This document shows positions 27,075-34,999 of a DNA stretch of 36,095 nt, one piece after another. Location: NCBI GenBank assembly GCA_947564465.1, contig CANOCV010000028.1:1-36095 (forward strand). The letters run 5' to 3'. The position numbers and the translations under genes are program-made. The stretch is from an uncultured Roseburia sp. (GTDB lineage Bacteria > Bacillota > Clostridia > Lachnospirales > Lachnospiraceae). How positions within the stretch are numbered: position 1 is the stretch's first letter; each line of letters opens with the position of its first letter. Below the pieces are notes generated by a model. It was not told the DNA's origin, searched no databases, and saw only the letters and a program-made list of their open reading frames with translations.

Positions 27075-28520
27075 CTACACCTCGTCAAACAGATCAATCG
27101 GCGAACCGTCAATTGCATTGATCAGAACCGTATTTTTAACCATCGGATAAAACGGTTCTTCTTCCTGTTCTCTTTGCGTCTCTACTGTCCCCGCCAGCTC
27201 ACCAAGCCTCCATGTCGGAACATAGCTGTAATATCCCGGGTTTGCCTCGTCTCTCACACGGAAATAAATGAGCTCCATTTTGTCCAACGGAATCTCCTCG
27301 TTAAAATTCGTATATGCAAACCGCAATTTTGCAAGATGATCCGTCAGCTGTTCCTCCATAATTTCATAAATTGTATCCAGCGGAAGAAGACCGACATTCG
27401 CAGATACACCGGTTGTCTCAAGCGGATTATACGCATTCATCTGGATCACTCCTTCATCGGTCACGTAAATCTGTATGCGTGCCTCCAGGGAATACCGCAT
27501 CGGCTCCGAATCTTTCTTCTTGAGATAAAGATTAGAATAGCCCTTCTCTATCCCATAACCCACGACAGAAACATCGTCAATCCCAAAATCATAGAAAAAA
27601 ACATATCCGTTTACAACCATATCTCCATAATATCCCGTCCAGGTCGTCGGAACATCATTTCCGAAATTCCCCGACCAAAGCAGCGGTCTTGAATATGCAA
27701 AGACAGGATACTCAAGCCCCAGCTTATCGATAAAATTCCACGCCTCTTCTTTTGCCTGCTCCTCCGTAAGTTCACATTGATTGCCAGAGACTGAACGTGT
27801 CCCTGGAAAGCAATGCAGATATTCGCTTGCGCTAAGCTCTTTTGGACAAATCTCATGGACATCCTTAGGCACAAACGCAATCTCCTTCGTGCGATGATGT
27901 ATAAATGCGTCGGCATCACGTTCATTTGTCCGCTCTGTAAAAGAGAGCTCATAGGCGCTTCCCCGCAAAGTCCCTATGTATTCATTCACTGTATAACCAT
28001 CCACGGGTATATAATCATCTGTATCTCTTGCAGTTTCCATCGCATTTTCACATTCCGCAAGCAGCTCCTCTAATTGCTCAGCACTGTGAGTGTTTCCCAC
28101 CTGCTCATAAAAAGAACTTCGCTCCTCCAACGCTTTCTTCGACAGATGCGGAATATCATTATAATAGAGCTCTTCGTCCCCGAAAATGCTCCCGGCAATT
28201 TTCTCTTTATAAGCGGCATCAAATTCTGCCTCTTTCACCTCAGCCACAGACATCTGCTCCACATCAGGAACAGAAATCTCTGCGTCAATACTGACCACCA
28301 CTTTATCTCCCTGCTTACCAACCCCTGCTTCTACTTCTTTTTCCCATGGCTTTGCATCCGCGAACTGTTCCAGACTGCTCTTTTTCCCGTCATCCGCCGT
28401 CTGCGTGTCCCCGTTCTCACTGTCTATGCTGTAATTTACGTTTTTATTTTCACAGCCCATGAACAGACCAATACAGATACATCCGAATATCCCCGCACAT
28501 ATCCCTCTGTACTTTTTCAC
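27075..28520 (-). CDS. Array lipoprotein (481 aa), first gene of the array
   Basis: It starts at GTG 28520, 6 nt after a strong AGGAGG; no ATG is better placed. The lipobox is LFMGC (Cys23). The body follows the family plan, ending YVPTWRLGELAG...VLINAIDGSPIDLFDEV, with an acidic loop (QREQEEEPF) between the last two strands. A promoter at 28552-28581 with a GATACAA box lies upstream, so this gene leads the array transcript. The gene before it, a one-pass membrane protein, ends 106 bp away, the only real gap in the array region. Confidence 0.88.
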   Translation of the reverse strand: MKKYRGICAGIFGCICIGLFMGCENKNVNYSIDSENGDTQTADDGKKSSLEQFADAKPWEKEVEAGVGKQGDKVVVSIDAEISVPDVEQMSVAEVKEAEFDAAYKEKIAGSIFGDEELYYNDIPHLSKKALEERSSFYEQVGNTHSAEQLEELLAECENAMETARDTDDYIPVDGYTVNEYIGTLRGSAYELSFTERTNERDADAFIHHRTKEIAFVPKDVHEICPKELSASEYLHCFPGTRSVSGNQCELTEEQAKEEAWNFIDKLGLEYPVFAYSRPLLWSGNFGNDVPTTWTGYYGDMVVNGYVFFYDFGIDDVSVVGYGIEKGYSNLYLKKKDSEPMRYSLEARIQIYVTDEGVIQMNAYNPLETTGVSANVGLLPLDTIYEIMEEQLTDHLAKLRFAYTNFNEEIPLDKMELIYFRVRDEANPGYYSYVPTWRLGELAGTVETQREQEEEPFYPMVKNTVLINAIDGSPIDLFDEV

Positions 28521-28551
28521 AATTTCTCCTCCTGTCTCATCAATATTTCGT

Positions 28552-28592
28552 ATATTAATGATTGTACTCCCCTCCTGTAAACAACTTGTATC
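28552..28592 (-). promoter_or_regulatory. Promoter and candidate regulator box of the lipoprotein array
   Basis: On the minus strand TTTACA (28576-28581) and TAATAT (28552-28557) stand 18 bp apart. The sequence GATACAAGTTGTT starts at 28592 and overlaps the -35. The response-regulator promoter has GATACAAATTTTT with the same 35-nt distance to its -10. The match suggests one regulator at both sites. The -10 is weak, as is common for activator-dependent promoters. Confidence 0.55.
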
Positions 28593-28626
28593 CGTCTATA
28601 TTATTAATATTTACAAATTAATTAGC

Positions 28627-29448
28627 TTAATTAGCCGGACGGATAGCTGCCACATAGCGGTGCGCGGAATGTGCCTGTATCAACTCATAACGCTCTTCCC
28701 CCGATGCCGCCTGCCACAGCGCCATCCACGTCAAATCCGACGCCTCAATATTCGAATATGACAGATAAGACGCCACACTCTGATTCGGAATATCCTTTTT
28801 TTGCCTCTCAATTTTCCCTTCCTCCGAAAAGAACTCCTGTGAAAACATTTTTTCGGCATAATTCACTCTAAGCCCGTCCACGTCCGGCTTTCCCGACATC
28901 TCGACTTCAATCAGAAAAATCGTCCCGTCCTCAAGCATTTGCACTGTGTGTCTCTCACTATTGTCATACTTATCAAACGTGATCTCCCAGTAATATGCCG
29001 CATATGTCCCGAAGGTTGCGTCCACTGCCTTGTACGATCTGGCGTCCCATGTATACCAATTGCCGTAGTCAGACATAAGACTGAGCGGATAGAGCTTATC
29101 CTGATACATATCCTGTATCCGCTCCTTTGCGATCTGCGCAGCCGTATACGCTTCAAGCTCTCTCTCATAGGACGACGCCTCTTTTAACACGCTCTCCCAT
29201 CTTCCGCTGATCAGCTGCAGCTTCTGATACGTTCCAAGCTGTACGGATGCATTGCGCGCAATCGCCATATTCGCTGCCGAATAATATTCCGGCGGAGCTG
29301 CCGTCACAAGCGACAGTTCCCTCTCACTTCTCTCAAACAGGAACCATCCCGGCAAAAACATACCAAGAAACGCCGCTGCCAGCAAAAGCACACACAGTAT
29401 TTTATTTACATGTTTCTTCATCTTCCGAAGCCGTTTTCGTATTCTCAT
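28627..29448 (-). CDS. One-pass membrane protein of unknown function (273 aa)
   Basis: A basic N-terminus is followed by one hydrophobic helix (about 16-38) and a long extracellular part without lipobox. The outer region has a Glu/Lys/Gln-rich helical stretch (about 80-115), then aromatic-rich strands (YYWEITFDKY, QMLEDGTIFLIEVEM). I do not recognise a family. Its start ATG 29448 has GAGGGTG 7 nt upstream and overlaps the kinase gene by 47 bp; a second ATG at 29421 lacks proper spacing. The overlap suggests coupled production with the kinase. A role as sensor partner of the kinase, or as a link to the downstream lipoproteins, is inferred from position only. Confidence 0.8.
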   Translation of the reverse strand: MRIRKRLRKMKKHVNKILCVLLLAAAFLGMFLPGWFLFERSERELSLVTAAPPEYYSAANMAIARNASVQLGTYQKLQLISGRWESVLKEASSYERELEAYTAAQIAKERIQDMYQDKLYPLSLMSDYGNWYTWDARSYKAVDATFGTYAAYYWEITFDKYDNSERHTVQMLEDGTIFLIEVEMSGKPDVDGLRVNYAEKMFSQEFFSEEGKIERQKKDIPNQSVASYLSYSNIEASDLTWMALWQAASGEERYELIQAHSAHRYVAAIRPAN

Positions 29449-30862
29449 AAAAAATCACCCTCATAGTTGTTCCTTCTCCCAGCTTGCTCTCCACGCGCAA
29501 AACCGCCTGATGTCTCTCCAAAATTAAAGCGGATAAAGATAATCCAAGACCTGCCCCGCCTTCCCTGCGTGAGCGCGACTTGTCCACCATATAAAACTCG
29601 TCGCAGATATGCTGCGCGTCCTCCTGTGACATTCCGATTCCATAATCAACAACCTCCAGCTCATAACATGCGTCCTCCAAAGACTTCCTCCCGTTCAGCC
29701 GAATCACCGCATCCTCCTTCGAAGCTTTCCTGGCGTTATCAATCAGATTCACAAAAACCGTGATCAGCAAATCCTTATCTCCCATCAAAACCGACGGTTC
29801 GATATCCGTTCTAAGCTCCAGTCCCTTTTTTTCAAGCATCGGAACGGTAATGCGCCGCAGCTCTCTTTCCAAATCTTCTGTATGCACCGGGCTCATTTTC
29901 AGAGTATGCTGCTTTAAATAGAGCAGCTCAAACAGCTTTCCCGACATAATCTCAAGGCGCTTTCCCTCTGAAAAAATATAATTTGATGCCAGAATCTGCT
30001 CCTCCCTCGACAGCTCCATAGACCGTATCATATCGGAATACCCGATAATTGTCGTCATCGGCGTCTTAATCTCATGTGTAAAATCAGCGACGAACTGCTC
30101 CCTGCTTCGAATCATCTCCTTCAATTCCAATATGTGCGCCTGGATCGCATCCGCCATGATATTGACATTCCCGGCAAGCTGCCCTACCTCGTCCCTGCCG
30201 GATACGGCCACATGAACATTATAATTGCCCGCCGTAATCTCACCTGCCACCTGATTTAACCGCTCCAGCGGCCTCGTCAGATAGATACTGATAAAATACA
30301 AAACCACGGAAACCGTCAAAACCACCACAGCTATCAGCACGCGAAAATAGCTGATCTGTTCCTCAAGCATACGGTAGACATCCGAAATTTCCTGCTTGCT
30401 GACAATGTACAGCTTACGATTACGCACCTCGCTGTAAGAGGTAACATAAATAAAATACTTCTCTCCCTCTTTGCAGATCATATAATTTTTCCCGCCGATA
30501 TTGAGCTCGGAATAAAGCGTGTCGCTGATACGCGTCTCGGCATCATCACTCGAATAGACATAGGAATCCGCATATCTTATATACACGGAAGAGGATTCCG
30601 CAAGCATACCGCCCACAACACGGTCTCCGATATCGGAAATCTCCCCCTCAATCCATTGAACCTGGCGAGCCTGGTTATATAGAATCTGCAAAAGCTCATA
30701 CTCCACGGAAGACTGTACCAGGTTATTCTCCATAATCGCATTTTTCACCTGCGTGTCCCGCGCCAATTCAAAATTCCTGCGAATCATGAGGTATCCCACA
30801 ATTCCCAGGCTTAAAGAAAGCATAATCAGATTGACCATTAAAACCTTATATCGAAACTTCAT
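29402..30862 (-). CDS. Membrane sensor histidine kinase
   Basis: From ATG 30862 the product is 486 aa. Two membrane helices (about 7-27 and 172-196) flank an extracellular domain of about 145 aa. HAMP covers about 195-247. HisKA has the phospho-accepting His263 in FTHEIKTPMTT. The ATPase domain shows the N-box around Asn372/Asn376 (VNLIDNARKAS), G1 DYGIG near 406 and G2 GGAGLGLSLS. All kinase motifs are intact. GGAGG lies 6 nt before ATG 30862; the longer frame to 30886 lies inside the regulator gene and lacks this site. It overlaps the regulator stop by 17 bp. The large outer domain excludes the short intramembrane-sensing kinases of Bce-type systems. Signal unknown; an envelope or antimicrobial cue is plausible from the neighbouring exporter. 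Confidence 0.94.
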   Translation of the reverse strand: MKFRYKVLMVNLIMLSLSLGIVGYLMIRRNFELARDTQVKNAIMENNLVQSSVEYELLQILYNQARQVQWIEGEISDIGDRVVGGMLAESSSVYIRYADSYVYSSDDAETRISDTLYSELNIGGKNYMICKEGEKYFIYVTSYSEVRNRKLYIVSKQEISDVYRMLEEQISYFRVLIAVVVLTVSVVLYFISIYLTRPLERLNQVAGEITAGNYNVHVAVSGRDEVGQLAGNVNIMADAIQAHILELKEMIRSREQFVADFTHEIKTPMTTIIGYSDMIRSMELSREEQILASNYIFSEGKRLEIMSGKLFELLYLKQHTLKMSPVHTEDLERELRRITVPMLEKKGLELRTDIEPSVLMGDKDLLITVFVNLIDNARKASKEDAVIRLNGRKSLEDACYELEVVDYGIGMSQEDAQHICDEFYMVDKSRSRREGGAGLGLSLSALILERHQAVLRVESKLGEGTTMRVIFYENTKTASEDEETCK

Positions 30863-31517
30863 CTGTATCCTCCAGACGGTACCCAACCTTAAACACTGTC
30901 TTTATCGCATTCCCCAGCTCTAACTTTCTGCGAAGCCGCTGAATATGCAGATCAAGCGTCCGCGATTCCACGGAATACTCCGCACCCCATATCTCCTCAT
31001 AAATCCGTTCCCGAAACAATGTAATATTCTGGTTGCGCATCAAAAGCGCCAAAAGCTCAAGCTCTTTTGGCGTGAGTACAACTTCTTTCCCCGCTTTTGT
31101 CACCCTCTGATTATCCACATCCGCCACAATATCACGAAATTTAAGACACTGCTCCGCTTTGCGGTATCTGCGCAGCACAATATTGACACGCGCCAAAAGC
31201 TCTACAATCTCAAACGGCTTTACCATATAATCCTCCGCACCCGAAGTCAGTCCCTTTAAACGATCCTCCAGTGACGATTTGGCCGTCAAAAAAATCACCG
31301 GTATCTCTAACGATCGTATATATTCCATCAGCTCATATCCATTGATGTGCGGCAGCATAACATCCAAAATAATCAGGTCAAATCCTTGGTTTTCCAATAT
31401 ATTGGCGGCCTCCAGTCCATCATATACACATGTGCAGCCATACCCCGCCTTCGTCAGGTTCCACCGAATCAAATCTGAAATCGGCTTCTCATCCTCCACA
31501 ATCAAAATCCGAATCAT
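30846..31517 (-). CDS. OmpR/PhoB-family response regulator
   Basis: The product is 223 aa from ATG 31517. The receiver domain has the acidic pair in VEDE, phospho-acceptor Asp52 (LDVMLP), the conserved Thr in FLTAK and Lys in VKPFE. The C-terminal winged helix carries LTPKELELLALL, the IWGAEY loop and RTLDLHIQRLRRKL, a recognition helix typical of the subfamily, and ends with a GYRLE hairpin. GAGGAG stands 6 nt before the chosen start; the longer frame to 31598 runs through the promoter and is rejected. It is transcribed with its kinase. It probably binds direct repeats near its own promoter and, by the shared GATACAA box, near the lipoprotein array. Confidence 0.95.
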   Translation of the reverse strand: MIRILIVEDEKPISDLIRWNLTKAGYGCTCVYDGLEAANILENQGFDLIILDVMLPHINGYELMEYIRSLEIPVIFLTAKSSLEDRLKGLTSGAEDYMVKPFEIVELLARVNIVLRRYRKAEQCLKFRDIVADVDNQRVTKAGKEVVLTPKELELLALLMRNQNITLFRERIYEEIWGAEYSVESRTLDLHIQRLRRKLELGNAIKTVFKVGYRLEDTDEVSI

Positions 31518-31541
31518 AATAATCTCCTCACATTTATGTAC

Positions 31542-31604
31542 AGTATACCGCACTTTAATATAGAATACCAAAAATTTGTATCTAAATTGTAACAACAATG
31601 TAAC
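31542..31604 (-). promoter_or_regulatory. Promoter and candidate binding repeats of the two-component operon
   Basis: TTGGTA (31566-31571) and TATACT (31542-31547) are 18 bp apart on the minus strand. Immediately upstream lie 11-bp-spaced repeats: TACAATTTAGA/TACAAATTTTT on the minus strand around 31570-31592, and TGTAAC on the plus strand at 31588-31593 and 31599-31604. Direct repeats with one-helical-turn spacing are typical OmpR-family sites, so autoregulation is likely. Confidence 0.6.
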
Positions 31605-31632
31605 GGTGAAGCCGTAAGGCTGAACCGTTACA
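31599..31632. other. Strong interrupted hairpin upstream of the two-component promoter
   Basis: TGTAACGGT pairs perfectly with ACCGTTACA, and an inner AGCC/GGCT stem closes a GTAA loop; the two stems are separated by opposed GA/GA bases that could form tandem sheared pairs. No T-tract follows, so a terminator is unlikely. It sits between the capA terminator and the -35 box. Confidence 0.55.
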
Positions 31633-31643
31633 CAACAGGCATG

Positions 31644-31690
31644 CGAAAAGGCTACCGCACTTTGATATGCTCACTTAGTGCGATAGCCTC
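31644..31690 (-). terminator. Terminator after the CapA-family gene
   Basis: On the minus strand AGGCTATCGCACT and AGTGCGGTAGCCT form a 13-bp stem (31677-31689 with 31649-31661) with one G-U pair, a 15-nt loop and a TTTT tail. It starts about 10 bp after the capA stop and separates the debranching/CapA operon from the two-component operon. Confidence 0.8.
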
Positions 31691-31699
31691 CATTATAGC

Positions 31700-32872
31700 T
31701 TATAAATCATCGGCATTCTTTAAAACCTTTCCTGTCTCACTCACGGTAATTCCCTGCGATATTTCCTCCATATAACGGAAAAGCTCCTCTGCCTCGCTCC
31801 CTTCCGTTTTTACCGTGCAGCCTCCGGCAGCCTTCGCGGGAATCAGCATATATTCCGTCTCTCCCCCTTCGGATACCGTCACACAAAGCACCGCTGTCCT
31901 TTCAATGGATGAGCCGAATATGAAATTCCCCAAACTGTAAAAAATCGGCTTACCGTTGTAAAACTCGATTCCCTGCAGACAATGCGTATGCGCTCCTATC
32001 ACGAGATCGGCTCCGGCATCAATATACTGCCTTGCAAGTGATCTCTGGTAATCCACGGGATACGCCTCATGCTCTACCCCCCAATGGACAAAGACTGTGA
32101 CAAAATCACATTCCCGCTTTGCCTCCGCAACTGCATTAGAGAGCGCCGTACCGTCATAAGTTGTAAAAACACCGGGCTGCACATTGTCAACATTCCATGA
32201 CTCCACCGGAATCACACGGGAGGCGGAGAGAAAGCCGAAGGTCCTGCTTCCATGCTCTACACGAAAAAGCTCCCTTGCGCGCTCCTTCGTCGCACCGGCC
32301 CCAACATAGGCAATTCCCGCCCCGTCCAAAGTTGCAAACGTATCCTCTAACGCCTCTGTACCATAGTCAAGGATGTGATTATTGGCAAGAGAAACTACAT
32401 CCACCCCCATCTCTAAAAGTGCCGACACATAAACCGGATCTGCGCGGAAGGTATACTGCTTATCCTCCATTGGAGCTCCTCTCGTGCTAAAGGGAAACTC
32501 CTCATTCACCATCGCAATATCGGCCTGTGTAAACTGCTCCAAAAGCTCTCCCGAAACGACAGCTTCCATCCCTCCTGCATCATAACAATTTTTAAATGAA
32601 TTGGCAAACAATACGTCTCCCGCAAATATCATCGTAAGCTCATGTGTATCCGTACTCTCCTCCTGCCGTTTTGTACTGCTTTCTTCTTCGGATTTTTCCT
32701 CTCCCAGATCCTCCTTCTGTTCGGACTTTTCCGTATTTGTCTCCTCCGCAAAAAAATCCTTCCTGACAGGAGCGTTTTTCTTTTCTTCCCTACTCCTGAA
32801 AATAAGAAAACCGCCAAGCAGCACAGTAAAAACCAACAAAACGGTAAATGTAGCAATTATATGCTTTTTCAT
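31700..32872 (-). CDS. CapA-family (PGA_cap) metallophosphatase-like protein
   Basis: The 390-aa protein has an N-terminal membrane anchor (about 5-25) and an acidic low-complexity linker (about 40-76). The CapA domain carries IFAGDVLFA, NEEFPFS, LANNHILDYG, FVHWGVE and GAHTHCLQGIEFYNGKPIFYSLGNFIF-type motifs in that order, so the predicted metal-binding Asp, Asn and His residues are kept. The domain family includes CapA/PgsA proteins of poly-gamma-glutamate capsule synthesis, but no capB/capC partners are seen, so a capsule role is unproven. It should act outside the membrane. Its ATG overlaps the debranching-enzyme stop as ATGA, with only a weak, distant ribosome site, so translation is probably coupled. 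Confidence 0.9.
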   Translation of the reverse strand: MKKHIIATFTVLLVFTVLLGGFLIFRSREEKKNAPVRKDFFAEETNTEKSEQKEDLGEEKSEEESSTKRQEESTDTHELTMIFAGDVLFANSFKNCYDAGGMEAVVSGELLEQFTQADIAMVNEEFPFSTRGAPMEDKQYTFRADPVYVSALLEMGVDVVSLANNHILDYGTEALEDTFATLDGAGIAYVGAGATKERARELFRVEHGSRTFGFLSASRVIPVESWNVDNVQPGVFTTYDGTALSNAVAEAKRECDFVTVFVHWGVEHEAYPVDYQRSLARQYIDAGADLVIGAHTHCLQGIEFYNGKPIFYSLGNFIFGSSIERTAVLCVTVSEGGETEYMLIPAKAAGGCTVKTEGSEAEELFRYMEEISQGITVSETGKVLKNADDL

Positions 32873-34995
32873 ACTGCTGTCTCTGCTTCCTTTGTACTTT
32901 TTTCTTCTATCCGCTTCACGGCCACAAGAATCTGCACACTCCGCGGCTTTAACACAATCTGATTATCCTTGGCATACAAAACGTCCTTCACCATTCCCGA
33001 TTCAAGCCATGTATCAACCACAATCTGCCAGTTCAAATTCTTCGGAAGCTCAGGAAGCGTAAGCGTCTGCTCCTCCCAGTATGCGTTCACGGCTATATAA
33101 ACAACATCCTCACCGTCATGGTTGTCGCTGATTCCCGCAAACATAACGCCGATCATATGCGTATTCCACTGATAATCACCATGCCACGGTCTCGCGCCAT
33201 GAAGGCTGACCTCCGGGAAATTAATTGCGCCCTCACGTACATGCTTACGGACAACGGCATACTTCTTGCGGAATGCTATCATGAACCGGAAAAATTCAAA
33301 TATATCATGGTATTCCTCCAGCCGCGACCAGTCAAGCCATGAGATCTCATTATCCTGGCAGTATGCATTATTATTTCCGTACTGCGTATTACAGAACTCG
33401 TCTCCGGCGAAAAACATCGGCGTTCCCCTGCTTGTAAGCAACACCGCACACGCATTGCGGATTAAACGCCTTCTTAAACGCAAAACCTCCTCGTCCTTTG
33501 TCTCACCCTCAACTCCGCAGTTCCAGCTCCTGTTGTCATTTGAACCGTCCGTATTATTCCAGCCGTTATCCAGATTATGCTTTTCATTGTAAGAATACAG
33601 ATCATACAACGTAAATCCGTCATGACACGTCAAAAAGTTTACCGACGGATTGCTTCCCCTGACTCTCAAATCATACAAATCCATTGAACCGGTAATTCTG
33701 GCCGCCGCCGCGCCTGCCACGCCGTCATCTCCCTTTAAAAAGCTGCGAAGATCATCCCTATATTTTCCGTTCCATTCCGCAAACCGATTCCAGGACGGAA
33801 AGCTTCCCACCTGATACAATCCGCCCGCATCCCATGCCTCGGCAATCAGCTTCACTCCGCCAAGAATCGGATCGAACGCAAGGCTCTGTAAAAGCGGCGG
33901 CTTGCTCATCGGCGTTCCGTCCTCATTCCGTCCAAGTATGGACGCCAGGTCAAACCGAAAACCATTCACGCGGTAGGCCGTAACCCAGTAACGCAGACAC
34001 TCCAGAATCATCTGCTGCACAATCGGATGATTGCAGTTTAGGGTATTGCCGCAGCCACTGTAATTATGGTAATAACCGTTCGGCGTCAGCATGTAATAAA
34101 TATTGTTGTCAATTCCCTTAAATGAAAAAAACGGTCCGTTCTCGTTTCCCTCAGCCGTGTGATTAAACACAACATCAAGAATCACTTCTATTCCGTTTTC
34201 ATTGAGAGTCTTGATAAGCTGCTTTAACTCATTTCCCTCCCTGTTGTACTCGGCTCCGGAGCAATAGCTGGTATTCGGTGCAAAAAAGCTGACTGTATTA
34301 TATCCCCAGTAATCTAAAAGCTCCTTTCCCTCGTACTCACGTCTGTCTTTTACCTCGTCAAACTCGAAAATCGGCATCAACTCCACAGCATTTACACCGA
34401 GTTTTTTCAGATAAGGTATCTTCTCCTGCAACGCCGCAAAGGTTCCCGGCACAGTCTTAATACTGCCATCCGCAATCGTAAAACCGCGGACATGCAGCTC
34501 ATAGATAATCAAGTCCTCCATCGGTATCTGTGATTGCTTAAAATCTCCCCAGTCAAAATCATCCTTTACCACCCTCGCCTTATAACAGGTCATCTGCGGT
34601 TTTCTTCCCCACATGCTCTGCCCTGTGACCGCCTTCGCGTAGGGATCTAAAAGATACTTATTCTTATTAAAAATAATTCCCTTCTCAGGTTCATACGGTC
34701 CGTCTAACCGATATGCATACTCAAATTCTTCAATGCTTAATTTAAATACAATCATGGAATACACATTTCCAATGCGGTAGTGCTCCGGAAACTTTAAAAC
34801 GGCAAAAGGCTCCTGTTCCAATCTACGGAACAGAAGCAGTTCGCAGGAGGTGGCCTGGTTAGAATGAATCGTAAAATTCACTCCGCCCGGTATCGCCGTC
34901 GCTCCATTAATATCATAAAATCCCGGTCTCACATCAAAGCCCGCAATATGATCAAATGGCACCAGATGTATTTTTTGTTTTGGTATCTGTTCCAT
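32869..34995 (-). CDS. glgX: Glycogen debranching enzyme, GlgX/isoamylase type
   Basis: This 708-aa GH13 enzyme hydrolyses alpha-1,6 branches of glycogen or limit dextrin. An N-terminal CBM48-like domain (about 20-130) precedes the catalytic barrel. Visible motifs are YELHVRGFT, DVVFNHTAEGN, nucleophile Asp349 (GFRFDLAS), acid/base Glu386 (LIAEAWDAGG) and Asp459 (TCHDGFTL). The C-terminal beta domain ends VLKPRSVQILVAV. The length suits GlgX. No signal peptide is present, so it works in the cytoplasm. It follows the PspC gene by 4 bp and overlaps capA by 4 bp; the envelope-type neighbours are an odd setting, with no other glycogen genes in the window. The start codon lacks a close ribosome site. 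Confidence 0.94.
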   Translation of the reverse strand: MEQIPKQKIHLVPFDHIAGFDVRPGFYDINGATAIPGGVNFTIHSNQATSCELLLFRRLEQEPFAVLKFPEHYRIGNVYSMIVFKLSIEEFEYAYRLDGPYEPEKGIIFNKNKYLLDPYAKAVTGQSMWGRKPQMTCYKARVVKDDFDWGDFKQSQIPMEDLIIYELHVRGFTIADGSIKTVPGTFAALQEKIPYLKKLGVNAVELMPIFEFDEVKDRREYEGKELLDYWGYNTVSFFAPNTSYCSGAEYNREGNELKQLIKTLNENGIEVILDVVFNHTAEGNENGPFFSFKGIDNNIYYMLTPNGYYHNYSGCGNTLNCNHPIVQQMILECLRYWVTAYRVNGFRFDLASILGRNEDGTPMSKPPLLQSLAFDPILGGVKLIAEAWDAGGLYQVGSFPSWNRFAEWNGKYRDDLRSFLKGDDGVAGAAAARITGSMDLYDLRVRGSNPSVNFLTCHDGFTLYDLYSYNEKHNLDNGWNNTDGSNDNRSWNCGVEGETKDEEVLRLRRRLIRNACAVLLTSRGTPMFFAGDEFCNTQYGNNNAYCQDNEISWLDWSRLEEYHDIFEFFRFMIAFRKKYAVVRKHVREGAINFPEVSLHGARPWHGDYQWNTHMIGVMFAGISDNHDGEDVVYIAVNAYWEEQTLTLPELPKNLNWQIVVDTWLESGMVKDVLYAKDNQIVLKPRSVQILVAVKRIEEKSTKEAETAV

Positions 34996-34999
34996 AGGC

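Larger units (their letters stand above)
15570..28520 (-). repeat. Tandem array of nine paralogous lipoprotein genes
   Basis: Nine genes of 1.4-1.5 kb follow each other with gaps of 6-14 bp, each with its own Shine-Dalgarno. Shared protein features in order: signal peptide and lipobox Cys; a short tail with (D/N/E)Y(S/G/D); LEQFAD-like then Trp; a VVEV strand; YY(N/D)D...HLxKE; VNEYLGE...YELSF; NQCxLxEEEA; GYVFxYDxGIDxVSFV; MELIYFRVRDKE; YSYxPxWRL; INAIDGSxIxFY at the end. Three subgroups are visible: genes 15570-21278, 21288-25637 and 25647-28520. The family may be DUF6034 (from memory, unverified). The last two blocks, an EEEA helix and an INAIDGS end, resemble PepSY/YycI-type modules. Confidence 0.93.

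Noticed and set aside
15570..28520. Regular repeats of about 1.45 kb as a CRISPR-like or IS array
   Set aside because: The repeat unit is one full protein-coding gene with its own ribosome site; no short direct repeats with spacers and no transposase were seen.
7781..31517. A Bce-type peptide-antibiotic sensing and resistance module
   Set aside because: The kinase has a large outer domain, two adaptor lipoproteins and two ATPases are present, and nine lipoproteins intervene; Bce systems have a short kinase, one ATPase and one permease.
30863..31598. Longer starts for the kinase (30886) and regulator (31598)
   Set aside because: Both extend into the neighbouring gene or the promoter, and both genes have a much better Shine-Dalgarno at the shorter start (30862 and 31517).
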